DNA of 35,309 nt, taken from Candidatus Zhuqueibacterota bacterium (GTDB lineage: Bacteria; Zhuqueibacterota; Zhuqueibacteria; Residuimicrobiales; Krinioviventaceae). Positions within the stretch are counted from its first letter, which is position 1. The number at the start of each line of letters is the position of its first letter. The position numbers and the translations under genes were made by a program. Location of the stretch: contig JAFGKD010000118.1 in NCBI GenBank assembly GCA_016928775.1, positions 1 through 35,309 on the forward strand. Reading direction: 5' to 3'. Positions 1 through 8,591 of the stretch are shown here, piece by piece. The notes below the pieces were generated by a model that was not told where the DNA came from, did not search any database, and was given only the letters and a program-made list of their open reading frames with translations.

Positions 1-113
1 CGCCGAGCGTCGCGGAGATGAATTTCTCGATCCTTTTTGATGTTGTTTTGACCAATTTATAATTTTCCCTTTTGGTATTCTCAGCGCTTCTTTGCGATCT
101 TTGCGGTTTTCTT
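1..113. repeat. GCAGAG-type intergenic hairpin, cut by the left edge
   Basis: The right arm (about 85-113) reads CTCAGCGCTTCTTTGCGATC and continues with CTTTGCGG, a pyrimidine-rich tract of TTTGCG words. The left arm (1-22, CGCCGAGCGTCGCGGAGATG) is a weak partial complement and probably starts before the window. The same kind of element recurs at 20571, 24411, 24725 and 31486. It lies just upstream of the beta-helix gene. Confidence 0.55.
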
Positions 114-176
114 TACGTTTAAAAACTTTGCTAAAAAAACACAATGGTGTAGATTTGTAACACAGAAAGGCCAAGC

Positions 177-2831
177 ATGAAAACTCGACGCTGCAGCTTT
201 ATTCTTATCTGCTTTTGTTGTTTTGCGATTTCCAAAGCAAAAACTTTTTATGTAAATAGCACGGCTGGCTCTGATTTGCATCCCGGGACAGAAGAAGCAC
301 CCTTTGCCACCATTCAAAAGGCGGCGGACATGATGCAAGCCGGCGACAACTGCGTGATTCGCAAAGGAACGTACAGGGAGAGCGTTCGAGCCAGCGCGTC
401 CGGTGTTGCCGGACTGCCCATCCAATTTGAAGCCGCTCCCGGCGAGTCGGTTTATCTCACCGGTCTCGATCCTGTTCCCCAAAACGGTTGGCAGCTTCAT
501 AGTGGCTCCATCTACAAGGCGGATGTATCATCACTCGGCCATGTTTTGCAGGTTTTTGTCGAGGAACAGCGCATGGAAATCGCCCGCTTCCCCGACAACA
601 CCAGCGAAAACATGATGTCCCCGATTTGGGGAGAGGCAACCGATGTTGTGGCGCAACAGAAACCCGCTCTCTCGCAAATCATTGATCCGGCTCTCGTCCA
701 AAGCGGCCAGGATTTCAGCGGCGGAAACCTCTGGCTGCTCACCGGATTGAAATGGGTGGCTTTCAGCTCTCGCGTTGAGTCACATCAAGGGAACTCGATT
801 TTTTTCGTTTTTCCGGGTGACGCGAAGAGCTATGCTTATGAACCTAAAGCGGGCAGCAATTATTTTATCACCGGACTTTTACAATGTTTGGACACAGAAA
901 AAGAATGGTATTATGATCGAGCGACCCGGATGCTCTACTTTTACGCCCCCGGAGGTCTTGATCCATCACGACTTGATGTGAACGTTCGCACACGCCAGTG
1001 GGGTTTTGATGGCGCAGGTCGTGATTATATCACATTAAAAAACATCAACTTTTTCGCCGCCGCAGTCAATTTGAGCAACTCGGAACATTGTCTTGTTGAT
1101 GGTTCACATATTTTTTATCCCGTACCATTTTATGAGGCTGATGCCTGGTCCACCACTGAAACGCCACAAAACGCGGCGTATGCCGCCATCAAACTGGGGG
1201 GACAAAACAATACACTTCAAAATTGCGAGGTGGCTTATTCATGGGGAGAGGGAATCGCGGTATTCGGCAAGAATAATATGGTGAGCAATTGTCTCATCCA
1301 CGATATCAACTGGCTCTGCACCGACGCGGCTCCCCTGCATACCAGTGGTTCGGGGCATATTTTAAAAAACAATACAATTTGCCGGGCGGGGCGCTCAGGC
1401 ATCGTCCACCGAAAATCTCAAGCGCTTGAGATTGCCTATAATGATGTTTATGATTGCGGCTTGTTAACCACTGATCTGGGCGCCACTTATTGCTGGCAAA
1501 CCGATGGCGGTGGCACGATCATCCATCACAATTGGGTGCATGATGTGGTGACTCCAGCGCACACGGCGGGCATCTACCTTGATAATGGTTCGAGTAACTT
1601 TATCGTGCATCATAATGTGGTGTGGAATACGGATGATCTCGGCATCCAGACCAATCTTGATGCCTACAATCATGAAATCTATAACAATACCATCTGGAAT
1701 TGCTCTCAAGCTATGGGCGGTAGCGGCGGCAATAATATTTTGGAGAACCAGATCGTCTACAACAATCTCTCAAATTCAACACCCTGGTTCGGCACGGATG
1801 TGCAGCAGAATCTGACGCATAACGATCCCAAATTTGTGGATGCGGAGAACGGCGACTTTCGCCTGCAGCCCGATTCACCGGCGCGTGACGACTATATTGT
1901 CGCAGCTGTCTTCCTGAACGGCGGCTTCGAAAGCGGCACCGCCGGATGGACCGGCGCCGGTTGCGATTTGGTGAGTGTAGATGATCCCGTCCACACGGGT
2001 AATCTGGCGGCGTATGCGCACAATCGGAATTTTTACTGGGAAGGTGCCAGACAAAGCATCACCGAGGTGCTCAAGGATCACGGGCCCGGGCGATACACGC
2101 TCGAAGCCTGGGTGAAACTTGCGTCGGGCTCAACCAGCGCTTTTTTGCGTTTCAAGCTTGTTGATGATAACGACGATCGCTATCTCGGAACACAAAGAAA
2201 ATGCAACGCCGATGAATGGACAAAAATTTCCTACGCGACCAATCTCACATGGGCGGGGCCGTTGCGCGAAGCGGTCTTTGAACTGATGACGACCGGTGGC
2301 GATGAGCTGACGCCTTTTTATGTGGATGATTGCGCTCTCCTCACACCCGAGTCCCCGGACACGACCAGGCCCCGCGGCGGGATTCCAATTCCAGGAATTA
2401 CTGATGATGTGATCGATAACAAGGTTGATGCAGGCGCCTATGAATATGGCGGCAATAATGCAAACTGGCGGGCAGGCTCCTCCCTCTCGCCGCTGCAACC
2501 GGAGTTGCCGGTTGCTGTGCGCTCAGCATCGGGTCATTCGATTCTACTTCGGCTGCAGCAAAACTATCCCAATCCCTTCAACAACAGGACGAGCTTTCAG
2601 TGTGATATACCCGAGCAAGGGCACGTACTGCTGGTCATCTATAATGCGCTGGGTGAAAAAGTGAAAACGCTCGTCGATTCTCAGCAGCAAGCAGGACACT
2701 TGGAAGCATATTGGGATGGTACGGATGCTGACGGAAATTTTTTAGCCTCCGGCATCTATTTTTACAGAATGACGCTCAAGTGCGGCGAGAACCTTGCGCA
2801 AGAAACAAAAAAAATGATGTATCTCAGGTAA
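177..2831 (+). CDS. Secreted parallel beta-helix protein with carbohydrate-binding-like insert and C-terminal FlgD-like sorting domain
   Basis: This is an 884-residue exported protein. The signal peptide ends near SKA (residues 20-22). Residues 24-70 (TFYVNSTAGSDLHPGT, then APFATIQKA and KGTYRE) form the DUF1565-type opening of pectate-lyase-like right-handed beta-helices. Repeated NNT/HHN/NGS turns over about 270-560 form the helix. Residues about 572-731 look like a CBM4/9-type jelly roll (GGFESGTAGW near its start). They are inserted between SPARD and GIPIPGITDD, which normally adjoin before the GAYEYG motif. From residue 793, LQQNYPNPFN followed by the YNALGEKVKTL and ASGIYFYRM segments is a FlgD-Ig/T9SS-type tail, implying secretion or surface attachment. 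The start has AAAGG 6 nt upstream. It is probably a polysaccharide lyase, hydrolase or binding protein; the substrate is not readable. The stop lies 30 bp from the convergent sulfatase stop. Confidence 0.85.
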   Translation: MKTRRCSFILICFCCFAISKAKTFYVNSTAGSDLHPGTEEAPFATIQKAADMMQAGDNCVIRKGTYRESVRASASGVAGLPIQFEAAPGESVYLTGLDPVPQNGWQLHSGSIYKADVSSLGHVLQVFVEEQRMEIARFPDNTSENMMSPIWGEATDVVAQQKPALSQIIDPALVQSGQDFSGGNLWLLTGLKWVAFSSRVESHQGNSIFFVFPGDAKSYAYEPKAGSNYFITGLLQCLDTEKEWYYDRATRMLYFYAPGGLDPSRLDVNVRTRQWGFDGAGRDYITLKNINFFAAAVNLSNSEHCLVDGSHIFYPVPFYEADAWSTTETPQNAAYAAIKLGGQNNTLQNCEVAYSWGEGIAVFGKNNMVSNCLIHDINWLCTDAAPLHTSGSGHILKNNTICRAGRSGIVHRKSQALEIAYNDVYDCGLLTTDLGATYCWQTDGGGTIIHHNWVHDVVTPAHTAGIYLDNGSSNFIVHHNVVWNTDDLGIQTNLDAYNHEIYNNTIWNCSQAMGGSGGNNILENQIVYNNLSNSTPWFGTDVQQNLTHNDPKFVDAENGDFRLQPDSPARDDYIVAAVFLNGGFESGTAGWTGAGCDLVSVDDPVHTGNLAAYAHNRNFYWEGARQSITEVLKDHGPGRYTLEAWVKLASGSTSAFLRFKLVDDNDDRYLGTQRKCNADEWTKISYATNLTWAGPLREAVFELMTTGGDELTPFYVDDCALLTPESPDTTRPRGGIPIPGITDDVIDNKVDAGAYEYGGNNANWRAGSSLSPLQPELPVAVRSASGHSILLRLQQNYPNPFNNRTSFQCDIPEQGHVLLVIYNALGEKVKTLVDSQQQAGHLEAYWDGTDADGNFLASGIYFYRMTLKCGENLAQETKKMMYLR

Positions 2832-2861
2832 ACAAAAAAGACAACCGGCCATTCTCAACGA

Positions 2862-4382
2862 TTAGCCTGTATTTTTTAGCGCACGTCTTCTCGGTGCATA
2901 ATACTCGAAATAGTCCCAGGTGTCACCACGCCCGAATACGCGCGGATCACCGGAGGCTTTGAGCTTTTTCATCAAGGTGTCGGCTAGTCGTTTTTTTACC
3001 TCGGCAAATGCCGGCTCCTGCGCCACATTATTGATTTCATTCGGATCGTTTTTTAAATCATATAGCTCCTCAGCGGGACGTTTGGCTACGGCCAGATCCA
3101 GCAGGTGCATGACTTGTGGATCGTCCGTATTCGCCATCATGTAGGATTTTGTCGGCCCGGCATCAATATCACCATAAGCGCCGGGAGGATCGTTATCTTC
3201 ACTTTTTGTCGGATCTCCTGCTGGCCAGCGCTCTGGCTTGAAATTTCGGATGTACAAAAAATCTTTGGTACGAAGTGCACGACATGGATAACCGACACCT
3301 CCTTCCCTCACCCAGGCGTGCCGCTCCTTGCCGACGAGTACGCTACGGCGTTCCTTTTTAACCTGTCCCGCTGCAGATGATGTCAACAATCCCATGAGGC
3401 TGCGCCCGGTCATATCCGAGCACAAGGGAATTCCGGCGGCTTGCAGAAATGTCGGGGCAAAATCAGTTTGACTGACAAAGTCCTCGATGACCCGTCCCCC
3501 TTTTACTCGAGCACCCCAGCGAATCGCCAGCGGCATGTTCGTACCCCATTTGTAAAGATTGGATTTGGCGCGCGGAAAAGGCATGCCGTTATCTGACGTG
3601 ACAAGAACCAGCGTATTGTCCAGTTCTCCGCGTTCTTCAAGCAACGTCAACATTTTGCCCAGGTGCGAGTCAAAATGTTCGATTTCGACATAATAATCAA
3701 GAATATCGTTGCGAACCGCCTCAGAGTCCGGAAAGATTGCTGGCACGTCGACGTTGTCCGGATTCTTGCCGGAAGCGACACCCATACCATATTCGTATAC
3801 TCGATGCGGCTCTATGCTGCCACACCAGAAACAAAATGGTTCATCGGGATTTTTTTCATCCAAAAACGCGGCAAAATTTGCCGCATAATCAATGGTGGAC
3901 ATTCCGTAGGGCGGTTGATTTCGAATCTGATTGTACGCAGGCCCCGCAGGATTCCGATTTCGCCCGGCATCTTGTATATCACCCGGTCCCCAGCCTTTAC
4001 CGGTGTATCCGACATGGTATCCACTCTCTTCCAAGAGATCGGGATACACAATAAATTTCGATGGCAACATACTCCATAGATTGGCACCTTCTTCGAGTCG
4101 CCAGTGGTACTGGCCGGTGAGAATGGCACCACGGGATGGTGTACAGCTCGGCGCCGATACATAACAATTGGTAAACAACACACCTTCCCTGGCCACCCGA
4201 TCAAACGCCGGCGTATTCAGTTCGGCTGTTCCCGCAATACTGGCATGTGGCCACGACCAATCATCCGCGATGGCAAAGAGGATGTTCGGCCTCGCTCGCC
4301 GGGAACAGCGTAAAGTCGGCAAAAATGCCGCCGCTGTCGCAGTGCCCATGGTTTTCAAAAATGTGCGTCGCTTCTGATTCAT
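2862..4382 (-). CDS. Tat-exported sulfatase (formylglycine-dependent, family S1)
   Basis: This 506-residue sulfatase hydrolyses sulfate esters, here probably on a polysaccharide. The N-terminus has a twin-arginine signal (RRTFLK, residues 5-10) followed by an Ala-rich hydrophobic stretch, so it is likely exported folded, possibly after cytoplasmic formylglycine formation. Asp40-Asp41 (FAIADDW) are the usual metal ligands. C80-T-P-S-R is the CxPxR formylglycine motif, with Cys80 as the modified residue. A later TSDNG motif supplies the second Asp-Asn metal pair. Length is normal for the family. The start has GGAGG 4 nt upstream. It lies 61 bp downstream of the GH38 gene on the same strand, so the two are probably co-transcribed and act on the same glycan. 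Substrate specificity cannot be read from the sequence. Confidence 0.9.
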   Translation of the reverse strand: MNQKRRTFLKTMGTATAAAFLPTLRCSRRARPNILFAIADDWSWPHASIAGTAELNTPAFDRVAREGVLFTNCYVSAPSCTPSRGAILTGQYHWRLEEGANLWSMLPSKFIVYPDLLEESGYHVGYTGKGWGPGDIQDAGRNRNPAGPAYNQIRNQPPYGMSTIDYAANFAAFLDEKNPDEPFCFWCGSIEPHRVYEYGMGVASGKNPDNVDVPAIFPDSEAVRNDILDYYVEIEHFDSHLGKMLTLLEERGELDNTLVLVTSDNGMPFPRAKSNLYKWGTNMPLAIRWGARVKGGRVIEDFVSQTDFAPTFLQAAGIPLCSDMTGRSLMGLLTSSAAGQVKKERRSVLVGKERHAWVREGGVGYPCRALRTKDFLYIRNFKPERWPAGDPTKSEDNDPPGAYGDIDAGPTKSYMMANTDDPQVMHLLDLAVAKRPAEELYDLKNDPNEINNVAQEPAFAEVKKRLADTLMKKLKASGDPRVFGRGDTWDYFEYYAPRRRALKNTG

Positions 4383-4443
4383 AATCCCTCCGGAGAACAG
4401 ATAAAAATGATAAACGCAACATTGTACATTGGGAAAAAATGAC

Positions 4444-7077
4444 TCATTTTTTTATTTTCCACGTTTTAATTGAATAGGCTTCCAATGGCATATCCTGCAA
4501 ATCTGTACCATCAGACAACGGCGGCAGTGACTGTTCAATCATATTCAGCAATTCGAAACCGACGGTCGGCACAAAAGACCTCACACGAGCCGAGGATGCT
4601 ACACCTTCAATTTCATACAGGCGCAAGATAACATCGTTCGACTGCTCACACTTTTTAATAGCGCTGATGATGACGTTTGATGGATCGACTGAGAAAAAGC
4701 TGTAGGACTCGGGCAGATAGCCTGCGTCCTTTCGAGGGGGATCGACGAGAACTGCCAGAGGCTGGGCGGCACCAACGCTGGACTGGAAATCACCGCGCCA
4801 GTCATTCGGATGTGATGTGAGCGAAAACCGAAAAAAGTGATCACCCGCCTGCAGATACCAGTTTCCCTTTTGGTTACAGCTTCGTCGACTGCTGAGCAAA
4901 AGTGGTTGCAGAATGGGATAAGCGACTGGATGGGACGTCGGATCAAGCCAATCAAAAACAGCCACCGAGGAGCTCATTGTGACGCCCCACTCACCGTTGT
5001 TGGCGTGAAACCAATCCTGCACCTCACGAGGATGCACTTCGGCATTGGATTGGGTGAAATCAATATAAGAGGCGGCTTTTCCCGCAGCGCCCTCGATTTC
5101 GTTCACCCCCACTTCCACGACACCCATAGGGACTTTATAAGCGATAGTGTACTCTTCCATATTGAGCGGGAACGCAAGCCGAAATTCACGATAGAGTGAA
5201 CCATCCCAACCTGACAAGTCTGCCAAAAAATCAATACGCTTTACTGCATGGTACAAAATCAGCTGCTGCCGAACCGTGACGTGATTCATTCGCTGGGTAT
5301 ACTCCCAGGCATTATAAACTGGCCCAACCTGGACAAGATTCCAGCAGGGGCTAAAATCCGAAGCTTTTTCAAAATCTTCCATGGTGGGCATTTGGATGAG
5401 CGTCCACTCGCCAGCACCTTCTCCTACAGATTGCATGCTGAATAATTCGCCGCCCAAGAATTTATCCGTTCGTAAAAGTTCAATACCGAGCTGCTTGTCA
5501 AAGATCGATTTAACACCACCACGGCCCAGTTCAATGCGATAAAAGTCATTTTCAGGTGCTGCAACAATGGGCGGCTTTTTATCTGTTGAATCCATCGGCA
5601 CCACATAAAATGTTTTGTAGCCAATGGCTGGAATATCATCGGCGATAAATGTGAGGCACAATTCCTCATCCAGAGGATCAGTGCTGTAACTTGACACAAA
5701 TTGATGTGCACGAGGTTCACCTGATGCATTGACAACTTTATAATTCAAATCTGTGCCGAGATGCGGATAAGCTCGTCCCTCAACATTGAGCGTGCATCGC
5801 ACCGGCTCGCTGCGCTGCCATGAGAGAGGATTGAAAACAACCAGTGGTATTCCCGAGCTGTTTCGTTTTATCTTTTGCGCAATTATTTTGAGCGCATTGT
5901 TGAGCATTTTTACACCCGCATCCCGAGCCGATTCGAATTTTTCCCTAAAAATCCGATCCGTAATATGCCCGTTCACTCCACCCCAGCCGTGATCCGGATA
6001 GATCGCATCCATCCACGCTTTTTTAAATTGATCCTGCGGATAATCATCCCAGTTATCTGCCAACAAAGCCGCTATTGTCGCAAATTTTTCCGCCGCCACC
6101 AACAGTCGCCAGGCATCACGACCTGCCTGCAATGCTCGATGATGCGTCGGGCCATGAATATACAACCACAAATTCGGGCGTTCACCGACAATCTCCTTGA
6201 GATCAGGCTCTTTTGCCATAACATTGTCGAGAAATCGGGCCAAAGTCGAATACGACATCTTCGGTAATTGCCAGGCTGGCGCAACTTTTTCGTTCCACTC
6301 TATAAAAAAATCATCCAGATTCAGCGGTCTGAGCATATCCCGAGAGAGCAAGACACCAAAGATCGGTGGTAAATTGTGGCGCTGATAGTATGGCGTCCAC
6401 TCGGCAAGATAACGCCGATAGGTTTCGGCGATTGTTTGACTATCCTGCAAAACGAGCTGACCATCGAGTTCCTGCAGCATTTTTCTCGAAGCGTTGTAAT
6501 AATGCCCGGGCGACCAGGCGACGATAGAGCTACCATCCGGACTCGCCCAGCGAAAAAATCCCTCGCCGTGTCGGCTTATGAGCATGTAATCTATGCCAGA
6601 TTTAGCGAGTATTTGCGGCATCTGCATTGCGCGGCCAGGTATGTCGGCATTCCAGTAGACGCGCGGATTGCTATTGGGGAAAATATCCATCAGCAGCTTT
6701 CGCCCGAGATACATCTGTCTAATCAGGGCTTCGCCGTCGTACATGGATTCATACGGCTGAGTATAGGATGCGCCCCACTCCAAACGCCCGGATTCGATAA
6801 GTTTTTCAATATCATCTTTATCTTCCGGATGTTTGTCAAGGTATTCCAGTAAACTCAGAGTCGCCTCAACGGAATAGCAATAGCGCGGATTTGACTTTAG
6901 CAACTCCAGGGCCGGTGCAATCACGGCGGTGTCGCGATAAGCAGCACACGCAGCCGGAGTATCCTCCCAGCCAATATCCTGATGGCTTGATGACATGACG
7001 TGCATGATGCCATTTGAGAAAAAAGACTGCGGATAAACCACTGCAGTTAAGGCAACGATACTTAAAAAAATCTTCAT
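4444..7077 (-). CDS. Glycoside hydrolase family 38 alpha-mannosidase, exported
   Basis: Family GH38 enzymes are zinc-dependent retaining alpha-mannosidases. The N-terminus is a signal peptide (MKIFLSIVALTAVVYPQSFF). His32 and Asp34 in SSSHQDIGW match the HxD metal ligands of the family. Asp145 in YWNADIPG aligns with the catalytic nucleophile position. The central helical bundle (HGPTHHRALQAGRDAW and neighbours) and the long C-terminal beta-sandwich region fit the usual GH38 layout, and 877 residues is a normal length. I chose the ATG at 7077 because GGAG sits 5 nt upstream and a signal peptide follows directly; the frame is open 12 codons further upstream. It is divergent from the porin gene and precedes the sulfatase. 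The HQD (rather than HND/HWD) active-site string suggests a divergent subfamily, so linkage specificity is unknown. Confidence 0.85.
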   Translation of the reverse strand: MKIFLSIVALTAVVYPQSFFSNGIMHVMSSSHQDIGWEDTPAACAAYRDTAVIAPALELLKSNPRYCYSVEATLSLLEYLDKHPEDKDDIEKLIESGRLEWGASYTQPYESMYDGEALIRQMYLGRKLLMDIFPNSNPRVYWNADIPGRAMQMPQILAKSGIDYMLISRHGEGFFRWASPDGSSIVAWSPGHYYNASRKMLQELDGQLVLQDSQTIAETYRRYLAEWTPYYQRHNLPPIFGVLLSRDMLRPLNLDDFFIEWNEKVAPAWQLPKMSYSTLARFLDNVMAKEPDLKEIVGERPNLWLYIHGPTHHRALQAGRDAWRLLVAAEKFATIAALLADNWDDYPQDQFKKAWMDAIYPDHGWGGVNGHITDRIFREKFESARDAGVKMLNNALKIIAQKIKRNSSGIPLVVFNPLSWQRSEPVRCTLNVEGRAYPHLGTDLNYKVVNASGEPRAHQFVSSYSTDPLDEELCLTFIADDIPAIGYKTFYVVPMDSTDKKPPIVAAPENDFYRIELGRGGVKSIFDKQLGIELLRTDKFLGGELFSMQSVGEGAGEWTLIQMPTMEDFEKASDFSPCWNLVQVGPVYNAWEYTQRMNHVTVRQQLILYHAVKRIDFLADLSGWDGSLYREFRLAFPLNMEEYTIAYKVPMGVVEVGVNEIEGAAGKAASYIDFTQSNAEVHPREVQDWFHANNGEWGVTMSSSVAVFDWLDPTSHPVAYPILQPLLLSSRRSCNQKGNWYLQAGDHFFRFSLTSHPNDWRGDFQSSVGAAQPLAVLVDPPRKDAGYLPESYSFFSVDPSNVIISAIKKCEQSNDVILRLYEIEGVASSARVRSFVPTVGFELLNMIEQSLPPLSDGTDLQDMPLEAYSIKTWKIKK

Positions 7078-7258
7078 TTCCTCTCCCCAAATCATGCAGA
7101 TCGTGAAAAGCAATAGAAGGAAAAGATTCGTTTTGAAGGTATAAATAAAAATAACAATAATTTTCTAAATACCAAATCATTTACATTTCATCCTTGCCTT
7201 TTTGGCAACTATTATTTATCATAGCCAAACCACACTTTACGCAGAGAGGAGAACCACA

Positions 7259-8527
7259 ATGCAGTATAAACTGATGCAGAGATACGCCGTAGCCAAAATA
7301 ACCTGGCGAATAATGATACTTTTCGTCATGCTTTTTGGATTATTTTCTTCACCTGGATTGATGGCAGAAGAAAAATCCGATCCTGGCATACGATTTTCCG
7401 GATTCGTCAAAACCGATGCGATCTGGGATACGCGTCAAACTGTCGCGGTGCGTGAGGGTCATTTTTTGCTCTACCCGAAGAATGCCGAATCTGACTCTAT
7501 GGGAGAGGACATAAATGCCAAAGCCAACTTTAATATTCTTGCCATCCAAACTCGACTGAAAGGCGTGATCACCGGTCCCGATGCTTTTGGCGCCAAAACC
7601 GGCGGTTTAATCGAAGCAGCTTTCTTTGGCACATCCGATGGCGATGTTAACGGTTTTCGCTTGCGACACGCGTTTTTGACATTGGGTTGGGAGCATTCCA
7701 CCCTGCTGATTGGCCAGTTCTGGCACCCTATGTTTGTGATTACGGTTTTCCCGGGCACCCTATCATTCAACACTGGCGCCCCTTTTCAGCCTTTTTCCAG
7801 AAATCCTCAGATTCGTTGGACCTATAAAAGCGGCAACACGCGTTTTCTTGCTGCCGCCATCGCACAACGTGACTTTGTCAGTACGGGGCCGGATGGTGCG
7901 GGTTCAATCTATTTAAGAAACTCGGCCATTCCCAACATGCACCTGCAAGTTCAATGGGATACCAAAAAAATGATCCTGGGACTTGGCGGTGATTGGAAAG
8001 TACTCACTCCGCGACTCAAAACAACTGCGCAGTACAAATCCACCGCTACGGTCAGCAGTTTTGCGGCGCTTGCCTTTGCTCGCTTTAATTTGCCAAAATT
8101 TGTCTGGAAGCTTGAAGGTGTCTACGGTCAAAATCTCACCGATCACCTGATGCTGGGTGGCTATGGCGTTCATTCGACAGCTGCTACGACAGCTATGGAG
8201 ACCTATACCCCCACGACGATTTTTTCTGCCTGGACAGATATTGAAACAGGAAAAGATTTTGGTTTGGGCTTGTTCGCCGCCATCACGCAAAATCTCGGTA
8301 CAAGCAAAACCGTAGATATTGCGAACTTTTGGGCGCGTGGCAGCGATATTGATATGATCTATCGCATTGCTCCACGCGTGATCTGGAATGCCAATAAAAC
8401 CCGCCTGGCAGCCGAAGTGGAATATACAGCCGCGAGCTTTGGGACAACAAACTCGAAGGCAAAGGTGGAGAACGCCGAGTTTGTAGCAAATTTAAGGTTG
8501 TTATTGGCGGCCTATTATTTCTTTTAA
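7259..8527 (+). CDS. Outer-membrane porin, DcaP-like beta-barrel
   Basis: This is a 422-residue exported protein with a hydrophobic signal segment (about 17-36, ending GLMA). Mature residues begin EEKSDPGIRFSGFVKTDAIW, a first strand typical of DcaP-like and related porins. Alternating aromatic/polar strands continue (LRHAFLTLGWEHSTLLIGQFW, IRWTYKSGNTRFLAAAIAQR). The protein ends in a Phe after LLLAAYYFF, the usual C-terminal barrel signature. The ATG at 7259 follows AGAGGAG by 7 nt. It is transcribed away from the GH38 gene across a 180-bp shared regulatory gap, so it may import the oligosaccharides made by the neighbouring enzymes. No TonB box or plug domain is present, so it is a diffusion porin rather than a SusC-type transporter. 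The substrate is inferred from context only. Confidence 0.7.
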   Translation: MQYKLMQRYAVAKITWRIMILFVMLFGLFSSPGLMAEEKSDPGIRFSGFVKTDAIWDTRQTVAVREGHFLLYPKNAESDSMGEDINAKANFNILAIQTRLKGVITGPDAFGAKTGGLIEAAFFGTSDGDVNGFRLRHAFLTLGWEHSTLLIGQFWHPMFVITVFPGTLSFNTGAPFQPFSRNPQIRWTYKSGNTRFLAAAIAQRDFVSTGPDGAGSIYLRNSAIPNMHLQVQWDTKKMILGLGGDWKVLTPRLKTTAQYKSTATVSSFAALAFARFNLPKFVWKLEGVYGQNLTDHLMLGGYGVHSTAATTAMETYTPTTIFSAWTDIETGKDFGLGLFAAITQNLGTSKTVDIANFWARGSDIDMIYRIAPRVIWNANKTRLAAEVEYTAASFGTTNSKAKVENAEFVANLRLLLAAYYFF

Positions 8528-8591
8528 TCTTTCAAAAAAGCACCTTGTGTGGAAAAGAGTGTCACGGATATCCAGCGAGCTTAAAAGCACG

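Noticed and set aside
177..2831. Antisense frames of 60-140 codons within the beta-helix gene and similar frames inside other genes
   Set aside because: They overlap strongly supported genes, lack leaders or recognisable motifs, and are expected by chance at this base composition.
8528..8591. Terminator between the convergent porin and phosphoesterase genes
   Set aside because: The 64-bp gap contains no convincing stem with a T-run in either direction.
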